NCBI RefSeq assembly: GCF_030369675.1
Contig: NZ_CP128477.1
Span: 3,490,501 to 3,554,500, forward strand
Direction of reading: 5' to 3'
From: Peteryoungia algae
GTDB lineage: Bacteria; Pseudomonadota; Alphaproteobacteria; Rhizobiales; Rhizobiaceae
Length of the DNA stretch: 64,000 bases
Of this stretch, positions 1 to 8,389 are shown in pieces. Position numbers and translations under genes: made by a program. The notes beneath the pieces were generated by a model. That model worked only from the letters and a program-made list of their open reading frames with translations. It was not told the origin of the DNA and searched no databases. The first letter of the stretch is position 1, and every line of letters starts with the position of its first letter.

Positions 1-822
1 GATCTCGCCGATATTGCCCTGAAGGGACAGGTGGACGCCGACCGTTTCGTTGCGCCCGAACCCTCCATGGTGACCTTGCCGGTCGTCGCTCTCCGCCCAA
101 AGCCGGATGTCTCTCTAGGCATCGACACCGAGCTCTTGATGGGCGAGCACGTCCGTGTTTTCGACCGGCAGGATGGCTGGGCCTGGGTCCAGGCCACCGA
201 TGACAGCTATGTCGGCTACCTGCCGGAAGAGGCGCTCGGCCAGACAGTTCCGGCGACCCACGTTGTTACGGTTCCTCGCACATTCGTCTATCGCGGCGCC
301 GACCTGCGCTTTCCCACCCGCACAGCGCTCTCAATGGGTAGCCGGCTCACGATAGTCGGAGAAGCCGAGACCCGTGGCACGCGCTATCTCCTCCTTTCCG
401 ACGGCGGCGCGCTCGTATCACGCCATCTTCGCCCTGTCTCCGATCCGCCGGCTCCCGACTATGTCGCGGTTGCGGCTCTCTTCCTCGAGACCCCCTATCT
501 CTGGGGCGGCAAATCCGGCTTCGGCATCGATTGCTCGGGGCTCGTCCAGCTGGCCATGCGCCTCGCCGGTCTCGAGGCGCCCCGTGACAGCGATATGCAG
601 GCTGCGGGTCTCGGAGTGCCGATCGAGCGCTGCGACCTGCGACGGGGCGATCTCGTCTTCTGGAAGGGGCATGTGGCGATCATGGAAGACGAGACGACCA
701 TGATCCACGCCAATGGTCACACCATGACCGTGGCACGAGAGACGCTCGAAGCCGCCATCGAACGCATCGGCTGGCTTTACGGAACGCCGACGGGCTATCG
801 CCGTCCCGTCGCCGAAACGTGA
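1..822 (+). CDS. NlpC/P60 (C40) cell-wall peptidase, 5' end missing
   Basis: The reading frame is open from base 1, so the true start lies left of the window; the GTG at 31 is an internal codon. The first two thirds look like bacterial SH3-type repeats (binding to peptidoglycan). The last third is an NlpC/P60 endopeptidase domain: the catalytic Cys lies in IDCSGL at visible residue about 178, and a His in GHVAIM about 45 residues later. The family cleaves D-gamma-glutamyl-meso-diaminopimelate links in murein. No signal peptide can be judged because the N-terminus is absent. In rhizobia this gene usually follows a leucyl aminopeptidase gene; that is expectation, not seen here. Confidence 0.9.
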   Translation, partial: DLADIALKGQVDADRFVAPEPSMVTLPVVALRPKPDVSLGIDTELLMGEHVRVFDRQDGWAWVQATDDSYVGYLPEEALGQTVPATHVVTVPRTFVYRGADLRFPTRTALSMGSRLTIVGEAETRGTRYLLLSDGGALVSRHLRPVSDPPAPDYVAVAALFLETPYLWGGKSGFGIDCSGLVQLAMRLAGLEAPRDSDMQAAGLGVPIERCDLRRGDLVFWKGHVAIMEDETTMIHANGHTMTVARETLEAAIERIGWLYGTPTGYRRPVAET

Positions 823-919
823 AGTGCAGACCCTTGGTGGTGGGGCGGAGACCACTTATATCGGCACTGTCATACCCTGTGGGATAAGTGCCATGCTGCC
901 GGTTCGCCGAGACAATCCA

Positions 920-1276
920 ATGCAAATATCGATCGGCCGCCAGGGCGCCATGGCGCTGCTGATGGTCGTTCTGTCGGCCCTTGCAGCCCCTGCCGTCGCC
1001 GCCGAAGGCATCGCCTGGGGCAATGCTGCACAGGACAGTTTCCAGGATCTGCCGGGTGTGAAGCCGCAGGACCCCGCCAACCAGTTTGGCGAAGGCTACG
1101 CCTGCGAAACGCGCACGATTGCCCCGCGTCCCGGTTTCGGGCGCCGCGAACTGCGCGACATGCTTCCATACACGGTCTATCGGTGTGAAAAGAACGGCAT
1201 TGTCTACCAGGGCACCGAGCCGCCGCGCAGTGGTCGTGATTGGTATCCGGGCGTCAACCCGCGCATCATCGACTGA
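920..1276 (+). CDS. Small exported protein of unknown function
   Basis: A 118-residue protein. I chose the ATG at 920 because it is followed at once by a classic signal peptide (basic start, a hydrophobic run LLMVVLSALAAP, then an AVAA-type cleavage site near residue 26). An in-frame upstream codon at 824 would add 32 residues with no signal character. The mature part has two Cys residues (YACETR, YRCEKN) that could form a disulfide in the periplasm. I do not recognise a domain. It sits 98 bases after the peptidase gene and may share its transcript. Confidence 0.7.
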   Translation: MQISIGRQGAMALLMVVLSALAAPAVAAEGIAWGNAAQDSFQDLPGVKPQDPANQFGEGYACETRTIAPRPGFGRRELRDMLPYTVYRCEKNGIVYQGTEPPRSGRDWYPGVNPRIID

Positions 1277-1295
1277 GAGCGTCGGTCTGTTCGCC

Positions 1296-1517
1296 TCAGC
1301 CCTGGTCGTCCTGTCCAAGCAGGCCGTCGAACACTTCGAGCAGTGCCGCGCTGATTGCGCCACCGAGGTTTTGGCCTGCCTCACGCAGGCCCTGTTCGTC
1401 CATGTCACGCGCCGCAAGCGCCAGCGACGTGCCTTCCTGTGCGACGATTTCCTTGGCCCGTTCGATCGCCCAGAGGGCGAATTCGCTACGGCTTTCGATG
1501 GCGACGGTCTCGTCCAT
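1296..1517 (-). CDS. Small acidic protein, function unknown
   Basis: A 73-residue protein beginning MDETVAIESRSEF. I start it at the ATG at 1517 because AAAAGGACAG lies just upstream as a ribosome site; a longer frame to 1616 has no such site and a basic, non-coding-like leader. The sequence is mostly predicted helix with acidic and Ala-rich stretches and no signal peptide or membrane segment. It runs convergent with the exported protein before it, 19 bases apart. I cannot assign a function. Confidence 0.6.
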   Translation of the reverse strand: MDETVAIESRSEFALWAIERAKEIVAQEGTSLALAARDMDEQGLREAGQNLGGAISAALLEVFDGLLGQDDQG

Positions 1518-1617
1518 GGTCTGTCCTTTTCGTCTATGCGCGGGCGTTCGGGAAAGGGCTGCTGAAATCGGTCGAAGATGGCTTTGCAGCGGCGTCGAGC
1601 GGCTGCCAGAAGACAAG

Positions 1618-1646
1618 AAAAAAGCCCGGCAAGCCGGGCTTTTTTC
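1618..1646 (-). terminator. Rho-independent terminator of tRNA-Leu
   Basis: An 8-bp perfect stem, AGCCCGGC / GCCGGGCT with an AA loop, is flanked by A-tract and T-tract on both sides, so it can work in both directions. It lies 45 bases after the 3' end of the tRNA gene, read on the minus strand. Confidence 0.85.
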
Positions 1647-1690
1647 TTTTGTTTGAGGACCGCATAAACTGCTGATCTCAAATCGGAATT

Positions 1691-1777
1691 TGGTGCCCAG
1701 AAGAGGACTCGAACCTCCACACCCTTTCGAGTACCAGCACCTGAAGCTGGCGCGTCTACCAATTCCGCCATCTGGGC
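1691..1777 (-). tRNA. tRNA-Leu (anticodon CAG)
   Basis: On the minus strand an 87-nt cloverleaf can be drawn: acceptor arms GCCCAGA / TCTGGGC, anticodon stem CCAGC/GCTGG around the loop TTCAGGT (anticodon CAG, reads CUG), a long class-II variable arm, T-arm with GGTTCGAGTCC, and an encoded CCA end at 1691-1693. The long variable arm and the anticodon both say leucine. Confidence 0.97.
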
Positions 1778-1787
1778 GACGAGGAGC

Positions 1788-1816
1788 CGTGTAAAGCGAC
1801 TACCCCGGCCTGTCAA
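1788..1816 (-). promoter_or_regulatory. Candidate sigma-70 promoter of tRNA-Leu
   Basis: On the minus strand a perfect -35 TTGACA (1811-1816) is followed 17 bases later by TACACG (1788-1793), and the tRNA begins 10 bases after that, which fits a start point close to the mature 5' end. The -10 match is moderate. Confidence 0.55.
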
Positions 1817-2029
1817 CCAGCATTTTGAAGTTTTCGTGTCGCCTCTGTGAAAGGGCCCGGAAAGCTGGGAAAACCATCTGCAGAATTGCGACACTTGTCC
1901 GGCCTCGGCGGTGCTGGCCGCCACCTGCCGGCCGGTAACGCCGTCGTGAAAAAGCCGTGATCGAACGGCTCTGTTTCCGAGTCGGCGAAGCACGAGAGCG
2001 GCAAGCCGGGGACGAGACAGGATAAAGAG

Positions 2030-2494
2030 ATGACGACGAGAACAGCCCTCATGGCTCTGGCGCTGGCCGGCACCCAGCTTTTGGCACCTTTGGCCGAGGC
2101 CGCCATGCCGACGCCGCTTCAATCCACCGCTGAGCAGCGCTTGGACGTCGAGACGGTCGATCTGGTCTGTGACTTTTCCGGTTGCTACGAAACCTGGGAT
2201 CGCCCGCCGCCGCGTCGCCCACGGCCCCTGCCGCCTGAATACTATCCGCCCTCTGTCTATGATGAGCCGCCGGTCTATCGGCCCCGCCCGCGTCCGCCCG
2301 TCTATGTCGAGCCCGGTTACCGTCCGCCTCCACGCCCGCCGGTCTATGACAATCCGGGATATCGACCACCCGGTCGCGCCTGGCAGCGCCATGTCGACTG
2401 GTGCCTGAACCGCTACCGGTCCTACAATCCCCGCACCAATCAGTTCCTCTCGTCGAGCGGCTACTACAAGATCTGCCGGTCGCCCTTCAACTGA
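2030..2494 (+). CDS. Exported proline-rich protein with BA14K-like C-terminus
   Basis: A 154-residue protein with a signal peptide (MTTRTALMALALAGTQLL, cleavage near AEA-AMP at about residue 25). Residues about 55-115 are a Pro/Tyr/Arg-rich tract made of imperfect repeats of the type RPRPPVY..PGYRPP. The last 35 residues (WCLNRYRSYNPRTNQF then a closing CRSPF) match the BA14K-like pattern of a Cys pair framing RYRSYxP. BA14K proteins are small secreted antigens with lectin-like activity in Brucella. The extended Pro-rich tract probably acts as a spacer from the wall or outer membrane. The gene stands alone after tRNA-Leu. Confidence 0.75.
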   Translation: MTTRTALMALALAGTQLLAPLAEAAMPTPLQSTAEQRLDVETVDLVCDFSGCYETWDRPPPRRPRPLPPEYYPPSVYDEPPVYRPRPRPPVYVEPGYRPPPRPPVYDNPGYRPPGRAWQRHVDWCLNRYRSYNPRTNQFLSSSGYYKICRSPFN

Positions 2495-2534
2495 GCCACC
2501 GGAAGCCGGCAGGGCGACCGATCGGCCGCCTTGC

Positions 2535-2837
2535 TCAGCTGTCCATTCCTTCATTGCGGCTCGCTCTATCCACATGGCCGAGATCGCGCTCGGGATCGAT
2601 CGCGTCGCGCACCTTCTGCTTCAGATCCTTCGGGCCCGGAAAGCCGCCGTCGCGCTTGCGCTCCCAGATCAGTTCACCGTTCAGCCGGATCTCGAAGATC
2701 CCACCGGTCCCCGGGATGAGTGCCACTTCGCCGAGGTCGTCGGCAAAGGTATGCAGCAGCTCCTGCGCCATCCATCCGGAGCGCAAAAGCCAGTTGCATT
2801 GGGTGCAATAGGTGATCGATATCCGGGGCTTGTCCAT
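2535..2837 (-). CDS. SelT/SelW/SelH (Rdx) family selenoprotein-like protein
   Basis: A 100-residue protein beginning MDKPRISITYCTQCNW. The early CxxC (CTQC, residues 11-14) after a beta strand is the redox motif of the Rdx family, here with Cys in place of selenocysteine. The next part (ELIWERKRDGGFPGPK) fits the conserved second half of the family. Such proteins have a thioredoxin-like fold and a presumed redox role, but the substrate is unknown. It is transcribed divergently from the DoxX gene and convergently with the BA14K gene. Confidence 0.88.
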   Translation of the reverse strand: MDKPRISITYCTQCNWLLRSGWMAQELLHTFADDLGEVALIPGTGGIFEIRLNGELIWERKRDGGFPGPKDLKQKVRDAIDPERDLGHVDRASRNEGMDS

Positions 2838-2959
2838 CTTTGCCTTCCTTGCATCACGCAGAAGTTAACTTTCGTATTCAACTTTTTGTCCAGCCGCAAT
2901 TGCCATGCCCCCGGTGTTCCCTCATGAGGCCCGTATCATTGTCTTCCGAGGTATTCTGC

Positions 2960-3400
2960 ATGTCGACTGAACCGAACCGTCTTTTCATCCCCGCTCTGGC
3001 TCCCGTCTATCGCTCCGGCCATGATCTCGTCGAAACCTTGCTGCGTCTCGTTGCGGGCGGTTTTCTCGTCATCCATGGTGCCGGCAAGATCGCCGATCCC
3101 TTCGGCGCCGTCCAGATGGTCGAAGGCCTCGGCTTCTATCCCGGCATGTTCTGGTCACCCTTGCTCGCCGCCACGGAATTCTTCGGTGGCATCCTGCTGG
3201 CGATCGGGCTGCTCACCCGCCCTGCGGCACTCGCTGCCACAATCGTCCTTCTGGTCACGGTCTATTTCCACTGGATCCAGATGGGGCAGGGCTTCTCCGG
3301 CGCCGAAAAGTCTCTGCTCTGGGTCGCGATCACCCTGTTCTTCGTGATCCGCGGCGGCAACAGCCAGTCCGTCGATGCCCGCCTGAAGAAAAACGTCTGA
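2960..3400 (+). CDS. DoxX family inner-membrane protein
   Basis: A 146-residue protein. The ATG at 2960 follows CGAGG at a suitable distance; an in-frame upstream extension to 2840 has no signal. After a short cytosolic N-terminus there are four hydrophobic segments (around LVAGGFLVIHG, LLAATEFFGGILLAIGLL, ALAATIVLLVTVYF and LWVAITLFFVIRG) with the GAGKI and GFY..G motifs of DoxX. The family is linked to electron transfer or to redox homeostasis at the membrane, but the exact activity is unknown. It is divergent from the SelT-like redox gene. Confidence 0.85.
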   Translation: MSTEPNRLFIPALAPVYRSGHDLVETLLRLVAGGFLVIHGAGKIADPFGAVQMVEGLGFYPGMFWSPLLAATEFFGGILLAIGLLTRPAALAATIVLLVTVYFHWIQMGQGFSGAEKSLLWVAITLFFVIRGGNSQSVDARLKKNV

Positions 3401-3496
3401 TTTCGGAGGATGGAGGGTACTCGGGTGCCCTCTGTCTTGCGACGAGCGCGTGTCCATGCTTTCTCTGAGGCACCCGCCCGCGAGACCCGATTCCCC

Positions 3497-4201
3497 ATGC
3501 GCGTTGCCATCGTCGAGAATACCCGCGTCACCGAAGCCGGCCAGGTGGGCATTGCGCTTGCCGAGGCCGGTGCGCAGATCGTCACGGTGCATGCCTATGC
3601 CGGGGAACCCTTGCCGGACGTCGATGCGCATGACGCCCTCGTCGTCTTCGGCGGCGAACAGAATGCCCGCGACGACGACAAGCATCCCTATCTCTCCGAG
3701 CTCGCAAGGCTGATGCGTCGCTTTGGTGACAGCGACAAGGCGATCTTGGGCATCTGCCTCGGCAGCCAGCTTCTCGCCCGCGCCTATGGCGGCGAAAACC
3801 TGATCGGTTCCGCGCCCGAATTCGGCTGGCGCGGCATTGTCCGCACGGAAGCCGGCAAGGCCGATCCGGTGCTGTCCGTCCTGCCCGACCACTTCCTCTC
3901 GTTCCAGTGGCACGACGATACCTTCACCCTGCCGCAAGGAGCGGCCCATCTGGCAGAGAACGAAGCCGCCCGGCACCAGGCCTTCCGCATTGGCCGCGCT
4001 GCTTACGGTTTCCAGTTCCACTTCGAGGCAAATCGCGAGGTGGTGCGCAACTGGATGACGCATTTCCCCGACATCATCGAGCGGAAGGAGCCCGGCTGGC
4101 TCAACCGGCATCCCGAGCTGGAGCCGACGGATGGTCTCCTGTCCGATGAGGCGGGCCTCGCGATTGCCCGCGCCTGGGTCGAGCAGATCATGCCGGCTTG
4201 A
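3497..4201 (+). CDS. Class I glutamine amidotransferase-like protein
   Basis: A 234-residue protein starting at the ATG at 3497 (MRVAIVEN). The nucleophile elbow GICLGSQ carries the catalytic Cys at about residue 86. The His-x-Glu pair of the triad is in FQFHFEAN at about residue 176. This is the full GATase1 triad, in the GMP-synthase-like stand-alone subfamily that includes gamma-glutamyl-cleaving enzymes and poorly known amidotransferases. No synthetase partner is adjacent, so it probably works alone. A weak stem-loop (GAGGGTAC/GTGCCCTC) lies between it and the DoxX gene at about 3412-3431. Confidence 0.85.
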   Translation: MRVAIVENTRVTEAGQVGIALAEAGAQIVTVHAYAGEPLPDVDAHDALVVFGGEQNARDDDKHPYLSELARLMRRFGDSDKAILGICLGSQLLARAYGGENLIGSAPEFGWRGIVRTEAGKADPVLSVLPDHFLSFQWHDDTFTLPQGAAHLAENEAARHQAFRIGRAAYGFQFHFEANREVVRNWMTHFPDIIERKEPGWLNRHPELEPTDGLLSDEAGLAIARAWVEQIMPA

Positions 4202-4371
4202 AAGGCTCGCTGCGGCCTCCGGGCTCGACCAGTGGCAGGCGGCATCGCGGCTGCGTCACCAGCTGGGTTTGCCCCACAGTCATCCCTTGCCCCCCTTGCG
4301 AGGCGTCCGCCCCCGTGCTTAATCGATATTCAATCGATTGAGATTGCTTCAGAAACCTGTGGGAGGGGGAC

Positions 4372-5682
4372 ATGAAAGCCATGGGGAAGCGCATTCTGGC
4401 GCTCTGCTTCATCATTCTGGCGCTGGTGGTTCAGCCGGTCCAGGCAGGCTCTGTCGGAGCCGACACGGTCATTCGCGACTGGTATCGCCTGATCCTCGAA
4501 CTCGTCCGTCATACGCCCACCTATTCGCCACCGGTCGCCAGCCGCGCCTTCGCCTATCTCGGCGTCACCGCCTATGAAGCGCTTGCCTCCGGCGACACGA
4601 CGCTCACTTCCCTCTCCGGCCAGCTGAACGGGTTGACGGCGGTACCGCCCCGCGAAAATGGCGCCTATGACGAAGCCGTCGTGCTGCAGGCGGCGCTTTC
4701 GTCCGCGGCCCGGGAACTCTTCGGCAATACCGGCCCGACCGGCCAGCGCGCCCTGAAGCGCATGACGGAAAAGCTGTCGGCCGAGGTGTCCGCCGGTCTC
4801 GCTCCTGATCTCGTCGCCCGCAGCCAAGCCTATGGACAAGGCGTCACGGCCCATATCCTCGCCTGGTCAAAGGGGGATGGCGGTGCTGATGTCGAGAACA
4901 TGGGCTTTCCGCTGGAATTCGCCCTCGGCAACCGCAAGGACAGCTGGATCCCGACCAGCTTGATCAACCAGCAGCAGAAGCCGCTTCTGCCGAAATGGGG
5001 TGAGAACCGGCCCTTCGCCATGGAAACGGGCAATGGCTGCCCCTTGCCGCCGCCACCGACCTATAGCGAGGACAAGGAGTCGGATTTCCATAAGGAGGCG
5101 GTTGAGGTCTATGCTGCGGTGAACGAGGTCACCGATGAGCAGCGGGCCATTGCGCGCTTCTGGTCGGATGATCCGATGCTCTCGCCAACCCCGCCGGGCC
5201 ACTGGATCGTGATCGGCCTCAAGATCCTCGACGAGCGCCAGGCGAGTGCTGCAGAGCATGCCGATCTGGTTGCCCGCCTTGGCGTCACGCTGGCCGATGC
5301 CTTCATCGGCTGCTGGCATTCGAAATTCGAATACGACCTGCTTCGCCCGGTCACCTACATCAAGCGCGTCATCGACCCGAAATGGGAACCCATCCTGATC
5401 ACGCCGCCCTTCCCGGAATATCCGAGCGGCCATTCCACCCAGTCGGGCGCCGCCGCCACCGTGCTCACCGCCTTCTTCGGCGAGAACTATGCCTTCACCG
5501 ACAACACACATGAAAAGGACAAGCTTCCCAGCCGGTCCTTCGGCAGCTTCTGGGAAGCCGCCGAGGAAGCGGGCGTCTCGCGTCTTTATGGCGGCATCCA
5601 TTTTCGCGCGGCAATCGACCGTGGCCTGGATCAGGGCCGCTGCATCGGCGCAAAGACGGTCGCCCTGAGGACCCGTGGATGA
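4372..5682 (+). CDS. Vanadium-dependent haloperoxidase-like / PAP2 superfamily protein, exported
   Basis: A 436-residue protein with a signal peptide (cleavage after VQA at about residue 25) and a strong GGAGGGGG ribosome site. The C-terminal half has the vanadate/phosphate pocket motifs: Lys and RP in SKFEYDLLRP (318-326), PSGH (351-354) and SRLYGGIH with the second His at 410. All anchor residues of the vanadium haloperoxidase/PAP2 fold are present. Family members oxidise halides with peroxide or act as acid phosphatases, and sequence alone cannot say which. The stop overlaps the next start (ATGA), so both genes are translated together. Confidence 0.85.
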   Translation: MKAMGKRILALCFIILALVVQPVQAGSVGADTVIRDWYRLILELVRHTPTYSPPVASRAFAYLGVTAYEALASGDTTLTSLSGQLNGLTAVPPRENGAYDEAVVLQAALSSAARELFGNTGPTGQRALKRMTEKLSAEVSAGLAPDLVARSQAYGQGVTAHILAWSKGDGGADVENMGFPLEFALGNRKDSWIPTSLINQQQKPLLPKWGENRPFAMETGNGCPLPPPPTYSEDKESDFHKEAVEVYAAVNEVTDEQRAIARFWSDDPMLSPTPPGHWIVIGLKILDERQASAAEHADLVARLGVTLADAFIGCWHSKFEYDLLRPVTYIKRVIDPKWEPILITPPFPEYPSGHSTQSGAAATVLTAFFGENYAFTDNTHEKDKLPSRSFGSFWEAAEEAGVSRLYGGIHFRAAIDRGLDQGRCIGAKTVALRTRG

Positions 5683-7316
5683 CTGGCGTCATGAAGATCC
5701 GGAGTGTCGGCAGGATCACGACGCTGACCATCCTTCTCGCCGCATCGCAGGTCGCGACAGCGCGTGCCAATGGCGGGCCGCTTCCTCCCCGCTTCGCCGA
5801 CGAGACTGCGTCCAGCGGTATCGCCAGCACCTATCGAGGTGACTGGGAATATATGGTCGGCGGTGGCGCCGGCAGTTTCGACTGCAATGCCGACGGGTTT
5901 CCCGATCTGGTGCTATCAGGCGGCGAGGACAAGGCGAGGTTCTATCTCAACCGCAGTACCCCCGGCGGCGCCCTGAAATTCGAGGAAAACGTGTCCGGCC
6001 TGGAGCTCGACAAGGTGATCGGCGCCTATCCGCTCGATATCGATGGCGACGGGCTGCAAGACGTCGTGCTCCTGCGCTCCGGCGAAAATGTCGTCATGCG
6101 GGGTCTCGGCGAATGCCGCTTCGAGCGCGCCAATGAAGCCTGGGGCTTCGACGGTGGCGACGCGTGGTCCACGGCCTTCTCCGCCACCTGGGAGCGGGGC
6201 AACAGCTGGCCGACACTCGCCATTGGCAACTATATCGACCGCTTCGAGGATTTCGAGCCCTGGGGCTCCTGCACCGACAACTGGCTGCACCGCCCGATGT
6301 CTGCCACCGAGCGCCGCTTTGCCCCGCCGCTGCCGCTCACGCCCTCCTATTGCCCGCTGTCGATCCTCTTTACCGACTGGAACCGCTCCGGCACGCCGTC
6401 GCTGCGTGTCTCCAATGATCGGGAGTATTACAAGGGCGGCCAGGAGCAGATGTGGCATGTCGAGCCCGGCAAGGCGCCGAGGCTCTACACCCAGGACGAG
6501 GGGTGGAAATACCTGCGCATCTGGGGCATGGGCATCGCCAGCCACGACCTCGATTTCGATGGCTACCCGGAATATTTCCTGACCAGCATGGCCGACAACA
6601 AGCTTCAGACGCTGGACGCAATCCCGGCCGATGGCAAGCCGAAGCCCTCCTATGCCGACATCGCCTTCGCCAGGGGGGCGACTGCCCACCGGCCTTATGT
6701 TGGCGCAGAGATCCGCCCGTCGACGGCCTGGCACACCGATTTCGAGGACGTCAACAATGACGGCCGCACCGATCTCTTCGTCGCCAAGGGCAATGTCGCC
6801 GAGATGCCGGACTTTGCCGAGAAAGACCCCAACAACCTTCTGGTTCAGGGCGAGGACGGCCGGTTCGCCGAGATGGGCGACAAGGCCGGCGTCGCCTCCA
6901 TGGCCAAGGGTCGTGGCGGGGCGCTCGTCGATTTCAACCTCGATGGCTTGGTCGATCTGCTCGTCGTCAACCAGGGCTCGCCCGTCGAGATCTGGCGCAA
7001 CGCGACCGAAGGCACAGGCCATTTCCTCGAGATCGCGCTCCGCCAGGACGACGTCAACCGAGATGCCGTCAGTGCCTGGATCGAGGTCAAGACCGGTGAG
7101 ATCGTCCAGCGACGTGAGGTCACCATCGGCGGCGGCCACGCCAGCGGCAAGACCGGCTGGCACCATGTCGGGCTGGGGAAGCAGGCCGAAACCGAGATTC
7201 GCGTGCTCTGGCCGGATGGCGAGGCGGGGCCCTGGCAGACGGTCAAGGCGGACGGGTCTTATGTGGTCGCGCGCGGTGTGGCGCCGAAACTATGGAAGCC
7301 GGGCGAGGGGTTCTGA
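5679..7316 (+). CDS. CRTAC1/ASPIC-UnbV family FG-GAP repeat protein, exported
   Basis: A 545-residue protein. The ATG at 5679 overlaps the haloperoxidase stop by four bases; an ATG at 5691 is an alternative. A signal peptide ends near ATARA. Several calcium-type FG-GAP/VCBS loops are visible (DCNADGFPD, DIDGDGLQD, DVNNDGRTD, DFNLDGLVD), which build a beta-propeller. The last ~110 residues fit the ASPIC/UnbV domain (IGGGHASGKTGWHHVGLG, then IRVLWPDGEAGPW). The coupling suggests that it is a secreted partner or scaffold of the haloperoxidase-like enzyme. The pairing is an inference from gene order. Confidence 0.85.
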   Translation: MTGVMKIRSVGRITTLTILLAASQVATARANGGPLPPRFADETASSGIASTYRGDWEYMVGGGAGSFDCNADGFPDLVLSGGEDKARFYLNRSTPGGALKFEENVSGLELDKVIGAYPLDIDGDGLQDVVLLRSGENVVMRGLGECRFERANEAWGFDGGDAWSTAFSATWERGNSWPTLAIGNYIDRFEDFEPWGSCTDNWLHRPMSATERRFAPPLPLTPSYCPLSILFTDWNRSGTPSLRVSNDREYYKGGQEQMWHVEPGKAPRLYTQDEGWKYLRIWGMGIASHDLDFDGYPEYFLTSMADNKLQTLDAIPADGKPKPSYADIAFARGATAHRPYVGAEIRPSTAWHTDFEDVNNDGRTDLFVAKGNVAEMPDFAEKDPNNLLVQGEDGRFAEMGDKAGVASMAKGRGGALVDFNLDGLVDLLVVNQGSPVEIWRNATEGTGHFLEIALRQDDVNRDAVSAWIEVKTGEIVQRREVTIGGGHASGKTGWHHVGLGKQAETEIRVLWPDGEAGPWQTVKADGSYVVARGVAPKLWKPGEGF

Positions 7317-7532
7317 GGGCGCGCGTCACGCGCCAATGACGGTGGCTAGGCAGACACTCTGCGGGTGCCGGGGAAAAACGGGCGAGGATTCCGATAGCGA
7401 GGGACATGTCTCCCCCCTTGCGGATTTTCCAAGAGAGGGGCTTGGTGAGGCGAGTGCCACGCAGCCATGCCCCTCGCCACGAAAACCTTAAGTTCAAGCG
7501 GCTTCCGCTGACCTCAGGCCTTCGGCATTCCG

Positions 7533-7552
7533 TCCTCCCCCGAAGGGGAGGA
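7533..7552. other. Perfect short hairpin downstream of the YegP-like gene
   Basis: TCCTCCCC-CGAA-GGGGAGGA forms an 8-bp perfect stem 40 bases beyond the stop of the minus-strand YegP-like gene. There is no T-run, so it may be a weak terminator or an mRNA 3' stabiliser. The rest of 7317-7592 shows nothing I can name. Confidence 0.4.
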
Positions 7553-7592
7553 GGTAGCCGCCTGCATCAGCAAGAGAGGAAGCCTATCAGCC

Positions 7593-7958
7593 TCACTCGG
7601 CCTCTTCGACGACGGCCTCGGCGGCGCGTTTCTGGACGGATCCGATGCAGTTCTTCGCGCTCGACTTCGATTTGTAGGTTTCCGAGCGCACCATGATCTC
7701 GCCATTGGCGGCGCGGAAGCGGACGAAGGTTTCCCCATTCTTGGCGCGGTCGATCTCGAAACGATAACCGCTGCCGGTCTCCTCCTTCGTGAGGTCGACG
7801 ACGGGGGCGGCAGGAGCATTCTTCTTCAGCGATTCGACGCAGTTCTTGGCGCTTGCCTTTGAGGCATAATTTTCCGACCAGACCATGATTTCGGCATTGT
7901 AGACGAACTGGACGCGAAATTCGCCCTTCTCGGTCTTGACGATCTTGAACTTGTGCAT
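7593..7958 (-). CDS. YegP-like tandem DUF1508 protein
   Basis: A 121-residue protein starting at the ATG at 7958 (MHKFKIVKTEKGEF), preceded by GGGGAAACGGG; a start nine codons upstream is possible. Two copies of the about 50-residue DUF1508 unit are seen. Each has FxV/IxxxxGExxxRFxxxNxEIMxxSExYxSKxSAKNCxxS: the first ends in SKASAKNCVES, the second in SKSSAKNCIGS. The fold is a small domain-swapped beta-alpha unit of unknown function, found widely in Proteobacteria. A Val/Ala/Glu tail follows. Confidence 0.88.
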   Translation of the reverse strand: MHKFKIVKTEKGEFRVQFVYNAEIMVWSENYASKASAKNCVESLKKNAPAAPVVDLTKEETGSGYRFEIDRAKNGETFVRFRAANGEIMVRSETYKSKSSAKNCIGSVQKRAAEAVVEEAE

Positions 7959-8044
7959 GCCCGTTTCCCCTGTCTTTTCACCCATCGGCTTATGATTGCA
8001 TGCGAATGCTAGCGTGCGATGGGCGCGTGGGCAAGAAGGGGCCG

Positions 8045-8330
8045 GAAACCCAGGAAGAGGAAATCACGGCACCGGTGATCTCGTCGCGCGAGCGGAGAGA
8101 TCTGCGGGAGCGGGACCGACAGCAGAGAGGTGGACAGTCGTAATGAATTGGGTGAGCCTCGCGAAGGTTTCGCCATCGATGGCAATGCGAGGATTGAGGC
8201 GGGTCCGGTCCGGTAATTTTCGAGCGGCAAGCCATGCCTGGCGACATGGTCGTTTGACGCCCTGATCGCCTCGGCGACGAGCGCTTCACTGTCTGCCGGG
8301 TCATGTGGTTTTCGGGCTTCGATCGACAGG
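8045..8330 (-). pseudogene. Decayed ccdAB toxin-antitoxin locus
   Basis: On the minus strand, 8215-8330 encodes a CcdA-type antitoxin tail (EAIRASNDHVARHGLPLENYR). Directly after it, but in another frame, 8140-8212 encodes a CcdB-like stretch (RLNPRIAIDGETFARLTQF). This is followed in two further frames by RDEITGAV and DFLFLGF (to 8045), the normal end of CcdB. The first part of the antitoxin and most of the toxin are missing, and at least two frame changes separate the toxin pieces. I see this as a dead remnant. The stretch 7959-8389 holds no other gene. Confidence 0.7.
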
Positions 8331-8389
8331 GATGGTCTCCGTTGCTGCGCAAAAACCAGCACGGATTCGGCTCGTTGAGAATGGCCCCA

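Noticed and set aside
680..2575. A 631-codon open frame on the minus strand
   Set aside because: It runs antisense across the peptidase end, two exported-protein genes and the tRNA-Leu gene. It has no ribosome site or family features, and it arises from high GC.
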